Positions 45,367 through 52,414 of a stretch of 64,000 nt of DNA are shown one piece after another. The DNA is from Bifidobacterium breve (GTDB lineage: Bacteria > Actinomycetota > Acidimicrobiia > Acidimicrobiales > Acidimicrobilacustridaceae). The stretch is from assembly GCA_945878725.1 (NCBI GenBank), contig CAMCTY010000008.1, positions 1 to 64,000 on the forward strand, written 5' to 3'. The first letter of the stretch is position 1. Each line of letters starts with the position of its first letter. The notes beneath the pieces are model-generated. The model searched no databases, had not been told where the DNA came from, and saw nothing but the letters and a program-made list of their open reading frames with translations. A program made the position numbers and the translations under genes.

Positions 45367-45999
45367 CTACAACTTGCGCATCACCGTGACGACCTTGCCG
45401 TAGATGGCAACGTCTTCCGGATTGAACTCCATGGGTTCGAGGCGAGGATTGGCAGGAACCAGAACGATCTTATTGCCATTGCGGGTATAGGTCTTCACCG
45501 TGGCTTCATCACCGGGAATGCCGGCGATGATGATGTCGCCCTTTTCGGCCGTCACCTGGGCGCGGGAAACGAGATAGTCGCCATCAAAGATTCCGACTTC
45601 GATCATCGAATCACCGCGGACTCGGAGCATGAAGAGCTCCCCGTCACCGCAGAGATCAGTCGGAACCGGAATGATCTCCTCGACGTTGGCCTCGGCCAGA
45701 ACGTCGGTGCCGGCCGCGACATCGCCCACAAGGGGGACGTGACGGAACGGACGACGTTCGCCTGAAGCGCCCGAGTTCGGGTCGTAACGCACTTCCATAG
45801 CCCGGGGCTTGGTGGGATCACGGCGCAAGAAACCCAGCTCGTTGAGCCGGTTCAAATGGTTCTGCACACTCGACGGCGACGTAAGGCCAACCGCAGTGCC
45901 GATCTCTCGGACCGATGGCGGATAGCCCCGCTCGGTGATGTGCTGGTCGATGACCTGCAGGATCTGTTCCTGTCGATCGGTGAGGCGGTCGGTACTCAT
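45367..45999 (-). CDS. lexA: SOS repressor LexA
   Basis: A 210-residue repressor cleaved in response to RecA filaments. An N-terminal winged helix (LTDRQEQILQVIDQHITERG, SVREIGTAVGLTSPSSVQNH) binds DNA; the latent S24 protease domain holds the autocleavage site A96-G97 (GDVAAGTDV), the catalytic Ser131 (RGDSMIEVG) and Lys169 (EATVKTY). The leader carries five 12-bp repeats ending 12 bases upstream of the start, and the operator region is shared with the divergent LysM gene. Confidence 0.97.
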   Translation of the reverse strand: MSTDRLTDRQEQILQVIDQHITERGYPPSVREIGTAVGLTSPSSVQNHLNRLNELGFLRRDPTKPRAMEVRYDPNSGASGERRPFRHVPLVGDVAAGTDVLAEANVEEIIPVPTDLCGDGELFMLRVRGDSMIEVGIFDGDYLVSRAQVTAEKGDIIIAGIPGDEATVKTYTRNGNKIVLVPANPRLEPMEFNPEDVAIYGKVVTVMRKL

Positions 46000-46011
46000 G
46001 GACGACTCCGT

Positions 46012-46072
46012 TTTGTCTGAAGGTTTGTCTGAAGGTTTGTCTGAAGGTTTCGCTGAAGGGTTTGTCTGAAGG
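46012..46072 (-). repeat. five 12-bp tandem repeats in the lexA leader
   Basis: On the plus strand the unit tttgtctgaagg occurs at 46012, 46024, 46036, 46048 (as tttcgctgaagg plus one extra g) and 46061. In the lexA sense direction it reads CCTTCAGACAAA. All copies lie between the predicted lexA promoter and its start codon, so they are probably transcribed. The TCAGACA core resembles TCAAACA in the recA leader repeat. Confidence 0.9.
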
Positions 46073-46127
46073 TTTTGGCGGGGGCAGAAGCCCCGGTTCG
46101 AACAGGTGTGCTCCGAACGTGTGTATG

Positions 46128-46156
46128 ACCATAATCCGGGGTCAGCACAGAAGCAA
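46128..46156 (-). promoter_or_regulatory. probable lexA promoter
   Basis: On the minus strand TTGCTT (46156-46151) and TATGGT (46133-46128) are separated by 17 bases, predicting a start near 46121 and a leader of about 120 bases. The LexA boxes at 46185-46196 and 46218-46229 lie upstream of this -35. Other promoters closer to the boxes cannot be excluded. Confidence 0.5.
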
Positions 46157-46176
46157 ACACCCGTTCGATTTTTGAC

Positions 46177-46229
46177 TTGACATCGAACGGGCGTTCGTGT
46201 TGGATGGATCTACAAGCGAACAGCTGTTC
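46177..46229 (+). promoter_or_regulatory. LexA boxes and promoter of the LysM gene
   Basis: The 322 bases between lexA and the LysM gene contain a consensus -35 TTGACA (46177-46182) and a weak -10 TTGGAT (46200-46205) with a 17-base spacer. LexA box GAACGGGCGTTC (46185-46196) lies inside the spacer; a second, fully palindromic GCGAACAGCTGTTCGC (46216-46231) covers the start site. Box centres are 33 bp apart. ccgttcgat/atcgaacgg (46161-46169 with 46182-46190) forms an extra inverted repeat. LexA probably represses both directions. Confidence 0.88.
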
Positions 46230-46243
46230 GCCCCCCGAATCAT

Positions 46244-46269
46244 CCCAGTCCAGCCAGCCCAGTCCAGCC
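46244..46269 (+). repeat. two 12-bp repeats in the LysM-gene leader
   Basis: cccagtccagcc occurs at 46244-46255 and 46258-46269, with a two-base spacer, followed by looser aagtcagtcc. Then actgtcacaccccttgtgga (46291-46310) precedes the start codon, sharing actgtcacacccc with the recA leader. Confidence 0.8.
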
Positions 46270-46321
46270 CGCCAAGTCAGTCCAACCGGGACTGTCACAC
46301 CCCTTGTGGAGAATGATCCCC

Positions 46322-46789
46322 ATGGCAGCGATCCTCAACCCCTCAACCATTCCCGCCCCCTGGAACCTCGAGTCCGAGCGGGCCCTTCGTCCCCAACTTT
46401 GTCTCGTGGCCCCCCATGTTGCTGGGCCTCACTCCGCCGATCGGCATGCAATGGTCCGTCGACCACTGCGCTCGATTGCCGGTGGTCTCGGCTTAGCGCT
46501 CCTCGTCTCTTTCGCTGTCATCGGGGTACTCAACCTCCTCGGCGCCGACGCTGCCGCCTCCGGGCCGGTGTCGACCGCTGCAGCCACCCACCCGGCCGGT
46601 GCCGGTGCCCACACCTCGTCGGCGCCGGTCGAGGTGGTTGTTCAACCAGGCGACACGTTGTGGTCAATTGCCCGCCGTCTCCAGCCCAGCGGTGATGTAC
46701 GTCAACTTGTGGATCGTCTCGCGTCGCGAGCCGGTGGCGCGGCGGTGGCCTCCGGGCAGCGTCTCGACATCACCGGACTCGGCGACTGA
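46322..46789 (+). CDS. LysM-domain membrane protein, likely SOS cell-division suppressor (ChiZ/DivS/YneA-like)
   Basis: 155 residues: a cytoplasmic N-terminus of about 50 residues, one membrane helix at 52-73 (SIAGGLGLALLVSFAVIGVL), an Ala-rich linker, and a LysM fold at about 104-151 (VEVVVQPGDTLWSIARRLQP). Order lexA, LysM protein, nrdR equals M. tuberculosis lexA, Rv2719c (ChiZ), nrdR; those small proteins delay division during SOS. Two LexA boxes upstream support the same role. GGAG is 10 bases before the ATG at 46322; ATG 46313 is an alternative. Sequence outside LysM is not conserved enough to name the gene. Confidence 0.85.
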   Translation: MAAILNPSTIPAPWNLESERALRPQLCLVAPHVAGPHSADRHAMVRRPLRSIAGGLGLALLVSFAVIGVLNLLGADAAASGPVSTAAATHPAGAGAHTSSAPVEVVVQPGDTLWSIARRLQPSGDVRQLVDRLASRAGGAAVASGQRLDITGLGD

Positions 46790-46847
46790 GTCAGGATTTC
46801 CATGAACGTGCTCAGTTCGCAAGGACTATGGGCACTAACTTCCGGTG

Positions 46848-47315
46848 GTGCGTTGTCCCACATGTGCCCATCTCGACGACAAGGTTGTCGATTCGCGCCA
46901 GGCAGACGACGGCTCGGCCATTCGACGCCGACGCGAATGTCTCGGTTGCGGGGTCCGCTTCAATACTTTCGAACGGTTGGAAGAAATTCCGTTGACGGTT
47001 CTGAAGCGATCAGGAGATCGGGTTCCGTTCGATCGTTCGAAAATTGTCCGGGGGATAGCCTCGGCGGCCAAGGGACGTCCGGTCGACGAAGCGATTATCG
47101 ACGCAGCAGCCGCCGATCTGGAGGAGGAGCTTCGATTGCTCGGTCCCGAGGTGACGAGCGAGCAGGTGGGCCTGGCCGTGCTCGAATGTCTCCGGGAACT
47201 CGATCAGGTCGCCTATGTGCGATTCGCCAGTGTTTACAAGGACTTCGACGATCCTGCCGACTTCCAAAGAGAGATCCGGCTACTCACCAAAGCGACGGAG
47301 CCCAAGCGTCACTGA
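46848..47315 (+). CDS. nrdR: transcriptional repressor NrdR
   Basis: 155-residue regulator of ribonucleotide reductase genes. The zinc ribbon uses C3, C6, C31 and C34 (MRCPTCAH and RECLGCGVRF). The ATP-cone domain (VLKRSGDRVPFDRSKIVRGI) senses ATP/dATP. The YVRFASVYKDFDDPADF segment is the family C-terminus. Two GTG codons are adjacent; the second (46848) is favoured, since TAACTT at 46836-46841 ends 6 bases before it. Matching NrdR boxes precede nrdJ 1.6 kb downstream. Confidence 0.95.
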   Translation: MRCPTCAHLDDKVVDSRQADDGSAIRRRRECLGCGVRFNTFERLEEIPLTVLKRSGDRVPFDRSKIVRGIASAAKGRPVDEAIIDAAAADLEEELRLLGPEVTSEQVGLAVLECLRELDQVAYVRFASVYKDFDDPADFQREIRLLTKATEPKRH

Positions 47316-47323
47316 GCGTGCGG

Positions 47324-48073
47324 TCACCGGTCTCGCAGAGCCTGAATGAACAGATAGCCGTCTTGTTCCAGAACCCGGTTGATTCTCATGTGGGCCGGGG
47401 GATATCCGCCGTTGGCCGCGCTAACAGCGACCCGATCGGAATTGCCGACAACGAGCATTGGTGCGATCGATTGGCACCATTCGTCAACGAGATCGGCGGC
47501 AAGCATCTGGCCGTTCAGCGTCGGTCCACCCTCACACAGCACCGTCCCGATTCCGATGGCATCAAGATGCGCCATGGCCGATCGAAGGTCGACGGTGGTT
47601 TCACCGCAGGAAACGATCTCGGCGACGCCGGCGAACGCAGCGACGGTTTTGGCCGGAGCCGTGCTGGTCGTGAAAACGATCGGAGGTTCAATCGATTCGG
47701 TGAACATCGTCCCGGTCGGATCGAGATCGAGCCGCCCCGAGACGAGGACGAGCCGCGGTGGTCCGCTCTGCCCCCGGGAGTTCCGTGCTGCACGAGCAGC
47801 ATCGTCAAGTTTCACGGGTCCGTACGTCTCGACTCGGGCCGTTCCGGCTCCGACGAGAATGGCGTCGGGCAGCGCTCTGAGGGCACGGAAAACAGCCTTA
47901 TCGGCCGGCCCACCCAGGCCCCCGGATTTGCCATCGAGGGCTGTTGCTCCATCAAGGCTCGCGATCATGTTGACCAGAACCCACGGACGCCCCGATGGTT
48001 TCGGTCGAGCATCGAGGGCATACGTCGAGAGCGGATCGATCTCCTCGAGAGGGATAGGCAGAATCTGGCGCAC
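47324..48073 (-). CDS. RibD C-terminal-type pyrimidine/dihydrofolate reductase-like protein
   Basis: 249 residues of the RibD_C (DHFR-like fold) family: RPWVLVNMIASLDGATALDG, DAILVGAGTARVETYGPVKL and VLCEGGPTLNGQMLAADLVDE are the NADPH and substrate segments. The deaminase domain of a full RibD is absent, so it is a stand-alone reductase, possibly for riboflavin precursors or another NAD(P)H-dependent reduction. TAGCGT (48085-48080 on the minus strand) is 6 bases before the GTG start. It converges on nrdR, 8 bases apart. Confidence 0.85.
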   Translation of the reverse strand: MRQILPIPLEEIDPLSTYALDARPKPSGRPWVLVNMIASLDGATALDGKSGGLGGPADKAVFRALRALPDAILVGAGTARVETYGPVKLDDAARAARNSRGQSGPPRLVLVSGRLDLDPTGTMFTESIEPPIVFTTSTAPAKTVAAFAGVAEIVSCGETTVDLRSAMAHLDAIGIGTVLCEGGPTLNGQMLAADLVDEWCQSIAPMLVVGNSDRVAVSAANGGYPPAHMRINRVLEQDGYLFIQALRDR

Positions 48074-48430
48074 GGCCCCACGCTAGGGCGTTGGCCGGTG
48101 CAGTCAACCCGTCCATGTCGGCACCCCCTCTCGATCCCTGTGGACAAACCCACGCGAAATCCACCGGATATCCACCCGAAATCCACATGGTTATGCCCCT
48201 AGCGATCCACAGGGGGCCTTCCGTATCTTTCTGCTTGGGTGCAGCGCTGCGGCGGTGACGACGGACGGTGGTTCGGCGTTCTGGCGTACTTCGCTGGCAG
48301 GACGACTCCTTGGGTGGGTGTTTGTAACTCGCTCTACCTGGCGTCTCCGCCGCAGCAGCTCACCCGCCAGTCGAGTTTCGACGGCACTCCGCTCTCCAGT
48401 AACCCTCTCACCAGCACCTTTGGGCACGGC
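48074..48430. other. non-coding stretch with a cluster of DnaA-box-like 9-mers
   Basis: No credible gene is seen here. TGTGGACAA (48139-48147) is the reverse of TTGTCCACA, the DnaA box favoured in actinobacteria. aaatccacc (48157-48165), atatccacc (48168-48176), aaatccaca (48179-48187) and cgatccaca (48203-48211) are partial matches in the opposite orientation, sharing TCCAC with 9-22 base spacing. From 48225 to 48430 nothing else is recognised; a 435-base frame on the minus strand lacks any family resemblance. Confidence 0.5.
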
Positions 48431-48435
48431 CCAGA

Positions 48436-48542
48436 ATTGTTCGAAACAATCGTTGACACGGGTGGAATTACTCTGCTGTAATTCCACGACATCTTGTGGC
48501 CCAGACGGCGCAGGCACTATCTCGAACACGACATCTTGTGTT
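48436..48542 (+). promoter_or_regulatory. nrdJ promoter with two NrdR boxes and two further palindromes
   Basis: TTGACA (48453-48458) and TGTAAT (48477-48482) form a near-consensus promoter (18-base spacer). Two NrdR-type boxes with the identical core CACGACATCTTGTG lie at 48485-48498 and 48527-48540, exactly 42 bp apart, about four helical turns. A perfect 10-bp inverted repeat GTGGAATTAC/GTAATTCCAC (48462-48471, 48478-48487) covers the -10, and ATTGTT-CGA-AACAAT (48436-48450) abuts the -35. NrdR repression is well supported; the other palindromes have no assigned regulator. Confidence 0.88.
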
Positions 48543-48570
48543 TGCCCGAATTGCCCCCATTTACCCGGAT

Positions 48571-48607
48571 TCCGGGGAATGTTTTCCGGGAATGTTTCCC
48601 GGGAATG
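48571..48607 (+). repeat. three 13-14-base repeats in the nrdJ leader
   Basis: tccggggaatgttt (48571-48584), tccgggaatgttt (48585-48597) and cccgggaatg (48598-48607) are imperfect direct repeats and self-complementary in part, so they could fold. Confidence 0.7.
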
Positions 48608-48710
48608 CAGGGCTGACCAGCACAACAGGCGTCACCCGATCCAGATTCACCAGTTCCCGGGGTCTCCGGAATCGGAACCCTCAGCACTCAAGCACCTAGC
48701 AGCACTAACG

Positions 48711-48746
48711 CACCCAGCACCCAGCACCCAGCACCAAGCACCCAAG
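48711..48746 (+). repeat. heptameric tandem repeat before nrdJ
   Basis: cacccag occurs three times head to tail (48711-48731), then caccaag and cacccaag. It lies about 16 bases upstream of the nrdJ ribosome-binding site. Looser gcacctagcagcactaacg precedes it, as if the array had decayed. Confidence 0.75.
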
Positions 48747-48774
48747 ATTCAGTTAACTAGCGGAGGACTTCAAC

Positions 48775-51585
48775 ATGGCTCTGGCCCAAGATCAGGCTGG
48801 CATCGGCATCGGCCGGTACTTCACCACCGGCGAAATGCATCCCTACGACATGGTCGAGTGGGAGCGTCGCGATGCCCGTATTTCCAACTGGAAGACGGGC
48901 GAGATCGCGTTCGAACAGCTTGGGGTCGAGTTCCCCGTTGGCTGGTCCCTCAACGCCACCAACATCGTGTCGCAGAAGTACTTCCGCGGCACTCCTGGTA
49001 CCGACGAGCGCGAATGGTCGCTCAAGCAGGTTGCCGATCGCGTCGTCGACACGATCACCGACTGGGGAATCCGCGACGGTTACTTCATCGATGACGACGA
49101 GGCCAAGGCGTTCTCCGACGAACTGAAGTACCTCATCATCACCCAGCGCGCTGCTTTCAACTCACCGGTGTGGTTCAACATCGGCGTCCCGGGTGTTCCG
49201 CAGCAGGCGTCAGCGTGCTTCATCCTCTCGGTCGAAGATCGCATGAGCTCGATCCTCAACTGGTACGTCGAGGAAGGCACGATCTTTAAGGGCGGCTCGG
49301 GAGCCGGCATCAACCTCTCCCGCATTCGTTCCTCCAAGGAATTCCTCAAGGGCGGCGGAACTGCATCCGGTCCCGTGAGCTTCATGCGTGGCGCCGATGC
49401 GTCAGCCGGAACCATCAAGTCGGGTGGCAAGACCCGCCGCGCCGCCAAGATGGTCATCCTCAACGTCGACCATCCCGACGTGGAAGAGTTCATCTGGTGC
49501 AAGAGCCGTGAAGAGAAGAAGGCCCGTGCGCTGCGCGACGCCGGCTTCGACATGGATCTCGATGGTGCTGACATCACGTCAATCCAGTACCAGAACGCCA
49601 ACAACTCGGTTCGAGTCACCGACGAATTCATGCAAGCCGTCGTTGACGACACCGACTGGCATCTGCGTGCCGTGTACGACGGTGCGATCGTCAAGACCAT
49701 GAAGGCCCGCGATCTGATGCGTCAGATCTCGCAGGCAACCTGGGAGTGCGCCGATCCCGGCATGCAGTTCGACACCACGATCAACCATTGGCACACCGCG
49801 GCCAACACCGGTCGGATCAATGGTTCGAACCCGTGCTCGGAATACATGCACATCGACAATTCGGCCTGCAACCTCGCCAGCCTCAACCTGCTCACGTTCC
49901 TCGATGACACCGACACGTTCGACATCGAGGCCTATCGCAACACGATCGAGATCGTGTTCACGGCGCAGGAGATCCTCGTCGGAAACGCCGATTACCCGAC
50001 TGAGCCCATCGGCGAGAACTCCCGTCGATTCCGTCAGCTCGGTCTTGGCTACGCCAACATCGGCGCCCTACTGATGGCTCTCGGCCTTCCGTACGATTCC
50101 GACGAAGGCCGTGCCCTCGCCGGTGCGCTTACATCGCTCATGACCGGTCACGCCTACGCCACGTCGGCCCGTACGGCCGCCCGCATGGGTCCGTTCGCCG
50201 GCTACGCCGAGAACCAGGAGCACATGCTCCGGGTGCTCGACCAGCATCGGGCTGCGGCGTCAAGCATCGACGAGACACTCGTGCCCGCCGATCTTTTGTC
50301 GGCAGCCCAGAAGTCATGGGATGACGCATGCGAACTCGCCGCCCAGGTGGGCGTGCGCAACTCGCAGGCATCGGTGCTCGCCCCGACCGGCACCATCGGT
50401 CTGATGATGGACTGTGACACCACCGGCGTCGAGCCCGACCTCGGTCTGGTCAAGATGAAGAAGCTCGTCGGCGGCGGCACGATGACGATCGTCAACCAGA
50501 CGATTCCGCGTGCGCTCGTCCGTCTCGGCTACGCCCCGGACGAAATCGACGCCATCGTTGCGTACATCAACGAGAACATGTCGATCCTCGGCGCACCGCA
50601 CATCAAGGCCGAGCACATCCCCGTGTTCGCTTGCTCGATGGGCGACAACACCATTCATTACTCGGGTCATCTCCGCATGATGGGTGCCTGTCAGCCGTTC
50701 ATCTCGGGTGCCATTTCCAAGACCGTGAACCTTCCGCAGGAAGTCACTGTTGAAGAGGTCGAGCAACTTCACATCGATGCATGGAGACTCGGCATCAAGG
50801 CTGTTGCCGTCTACCGCGACAACTGCAAGGTGGCCCAGCCGCTTTCAGCCTCGAAGAAGGGCGACGACGACGTCGACACCGGCATGACTGCCGAAGGCGC
50901 CGGATCAATCGACAAGATCATCGAGAAGATTGTCGAGAAGGTCATCTACGAGCCGGTCCGTCAGAAGCTTCCCCGCACCCGCGTGTCGCGCACCTTCGAG
51001 TTCCGCGTCGCCGATTGCAAGGGCTTCGTCACGGTTGGCGAGTACGAAGACGGTCGCCCCGGCGAGATCTTCGTCCGGGTGTCGAAGCAGGGTTCGACCC
51101 TTGCCGGCATCATGGATGCCTTCGCCATCTCGGTGAGTCATGGCCTGCAGTACGGCGTTCCGTTGCGCAGCTTCATCGATGCGTTTACGGGTATGCGTTT
51201 CGAGCCCGCCGGCATGACCGACGATCCCGATATTCGCATCGCCAACTCACTCATGGACTACTTGTTCCGCCGCATGGCGATCGAGTATCTCTCCCCGGCA
51301 GAGCGTGCGGAACTCAACATCCTCACGACCGCCGAGCGCATGCAGCCGACGCTTCCTGGTGTTGAAGACTCCATTATCGAAACCCGTCAGGGTTCGGAAA
51401 TGCCGTCGGATCCGCCGTCGATCGAATCGGTCACCACGCTGATGTCCGAGACCACCCGCACGATCGTCTCGGAAACCCGAATCAACCACGACGCACCGAT
51501 GTGTATGCAGTGCGGCGTCACGATGCAACGGGCCGGCAGTTGCCACGCCTGCCCGTCATGTGGAACAACCAGCGGTTGCAGCTGA
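48775..51585 (+). CDS. nrdJ: vitamin B12-dependent (class II) ribonucleotide reductase
   Basis: 936 residues; reduces ribonucleotides using adenosylcobalamin. Landmarks are FNSPVWFNIG, the Cys in QQASACFILSVED, FKGGSGAGINLSRIR, PCSEYMHIDNSACNLASLNL (NxCxE-type radical site), and SVLAPTGTIGLMMDCDTTG. The C-terminal segment CMQCGVTMQRAGSC with CPSCG probably carries the shuttle/zinc Cys. No class I nrdAB is present in the window. GCGGAGGAC precedes the ATG. The promoter carries NrdR boxes; no cobalamin-riboswitch consensus was recognised in the leader. Confidence 0.96.
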   Translation: MALAQDQAGIGIGRYFTTGEMHPYDMVEWERRDARISNWKTGEIAFEQLGVEFPVGWSLNATNIVSQKYFRGTPGTDEREWSLKQVADRVVDTITDWGIRDGYFIDDDEAKAFSDELKYLIITQRAAFNSPVWFNIGVPGVPQQASACFILSVEDRMSSILNWYVEEGTIFKGGSGAGINLSRIRSSKEFLKGGGTASGPVSFMRGADASAGTIKSGGKTRRAAKMVILNVDHPDVEEFIWCKSREEKKARALRDAGFDMDLDGADITSIQYQNANNSVRVTDEFMQAVVDDTDWHLRAVYDGAIVKTMKARDLMRQISQATWECADPGMQFDTTINHWHTAANTGRINGSNPCSEYMHIDNSACNLASLNLLTFLDDTDTFDIEAYRNTIEIVFTAQEILVGNADYPTEPIGENSRRFRQLGLGYANIGALLMALGLPYDSDEGRALAGALTSLMTGHAYATSARTAARMGPFAGYAENQEHMLRVLDQHRAAASSIDETLVPADLLSAAQKSWDDACELAAQVGVRNSQASVLAPTGTIGLMMDCDTTGVEPDLGLVKMKKLVGGGTMTIVNQTIPRALVRLGYAPDEIDAIVAYINENMSILGAPHIKAEHIPVFACSMGDNTIHYSGHLRMMGACQPFISGAISKTVNLPQEVTVEEVEQLHIDAWRLGIKAVAVYRDNCKVAQPLSASKKGDDDVDTGMTAEGAGSIDKIIEKIVEKVIYEPVRQKLPRTRVSRTFEFRVADCKGFVTVGEYEDGRPGEIFVRVSKQGSTLAGIMDAFAISVSHGLQYGVPLRSFIDAFTGMRFEPAGMTDDPDIRIANSLMDYLFRRMAIEYLSPAERAELNILTTAERMQPTLPGVEDSIIETRQGSEMPSDPPSIESVTTLMSETTRTIVSETRINHDAPMCMQCGVTMQRAGSCHACPSCGTTSGCS

Positions 51586-51610
51586 AGCCCTGACGTTCCC
51601 GCAGTTCGAT

Positions 51611-51646
51611 CGAAGGCCCGGGCACTTGCCCGGGCCTTCGTCGTTT
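51611..51646 (+). terminator. nrdJ terminator
   Basis: A perfect 12-bp stem cgaaggcccggg/cccgggccttcg (51611-51622, 51629-51640), loop cacttg, followed by tcgttt, 25 bases after the stop. Strong intrinsic terminator, usable in both directions. Confidence 0.85.
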
Positions 51647-51692
51647 ATGGCCGGCAGTGACTTGCTGGCCGTCGAGGTTCATGCCCGCAGGC

Positions 51693-52310
51693 TCAGGCCG
51701 GGTTCGTGGCCGATCCGGTCGTGAAATACGTCCAGGGTTTTGGGCCTTTGGTGTAGCCGCTCTCGACGGACTCGATGACAAAGCCGGCGCTGCGGACCAG
51801 CGCGACAGGATCGCGAGTCAGGTGACATCCGTCGGCCAGTTTCTTTTCAATCGGATCGATCCGCCTCTGCCATTTACGAACCGATTCATCGGGAGCAAGA
51901 CCGTGTTCGAGGAAGTTGAACCGTCCTCCGGGTTTGAGTACCCGTCGCAATTCATCAAGTGCGCGATCGACGCCGGGGATTGTGCACAGGGTGAACGTGC
52001 AGAACGCGCCGTCGCAGGAATTGTCATCGAGGGGAAGTGACTCGCCATGAAGCCCGGCGAAGCGGATCTCAACATTGGCAGCGGCGATCCTCTCGGCGCC
52101 GAGCTCGCGGGCGAGACCGGATGGTTCTATCGCATGCACGAGGGTCACCTCTGGTGGATAGCTCGACGCATTGCGACCAGAACCGAAGCCAAGCTCGATG
52201 ATCACGCCGGAAAGTCCCTCGGCGGCTTTGTCTCGCATCGGTTGCATCGCGGGAGCTCCGCACATCCGATCAACCATGCGGGGAACAATGCGTTCGTTGT
52301 AGAAGCCCAT
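51693..52310 (-). CDS. class I SAM-dependent methyltransferase
   Basis: 205 residues with motif I VIIELGFGSGRNASSYP, an acidic residue after strand 2 (HAIEPSGLAR), motif IV CDGAFCTFTLCTIP and LDELRRVLKPGGRFNFLEHG. This resembles the UbiE/phospholipid-methyltransferase-like group (Methyltransf_11). Substrate unknown. The start ATG is at 52310. It is divergent from the esterase gene about 105 bases away, on whose side the region shows no obvious operator. Confidence 0.85.
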   Translation of the reverse strand: MGFYNERIVPRMVDRMCGAPAMQPMRDKAAEGLSGVIIELGFGSGRNASSYPPEVTLVHAIEPSGLARELGAERIAAANVEIRFAGLHGESLPLDDNSCDGAFCTFTLCTIPGVDRALDELRRVLKPGGRFNFLEHGLAPDESVRKWQRRIDPIEKKLADGCHLTRDPVALVRSAGFVIESVESGYTKGPKPWTYFTTGSATNPA

Positions 52311-52414
52311 CGTGGAGACAGTAGTTGTCCCGACCGATCGATTCGGTGGTGGCCTATGGTTCGCCGGAACAAAGATCGGTCCGCTTCGGGACTGACTGTC
52401 GGGGGAGATTGATC

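Noticed and set aside
46012-46072. CRISPR-like array
   Set aside because: Repeat units are 12 bases with no spacers and no cas genes nearby; this is a simple tandem repeat.
46802-48202. A 466-codon plus-strand frame across nrdR and the RibD-like gene
   Set aside because: It overlaps nrdR in a different frame and lies antisense to the RibD-like gene. Both of those have clear family motifs; this frame has none.
48139-48211. Chromosomal replication origin
   Set aside because: No dnaA, dnaN, or gyrase genes or AT-rich unwinding region nearby; one perfect and four partial boxes only.
48191-48625. A 144-codon minus-strand frame in the nrdJ upstream region
   Set aside because: It covers the promoter, NrdR boxes and repeats of nrdJ, has no recognisable domain and no good ribosome-binding site.
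48490-48774. Cobalamin riboswitch in the nrdJ leader
   Set aside because: The B12-box consensus and its flanking pairing elements were not found; class II enzymes are usually not under this control.
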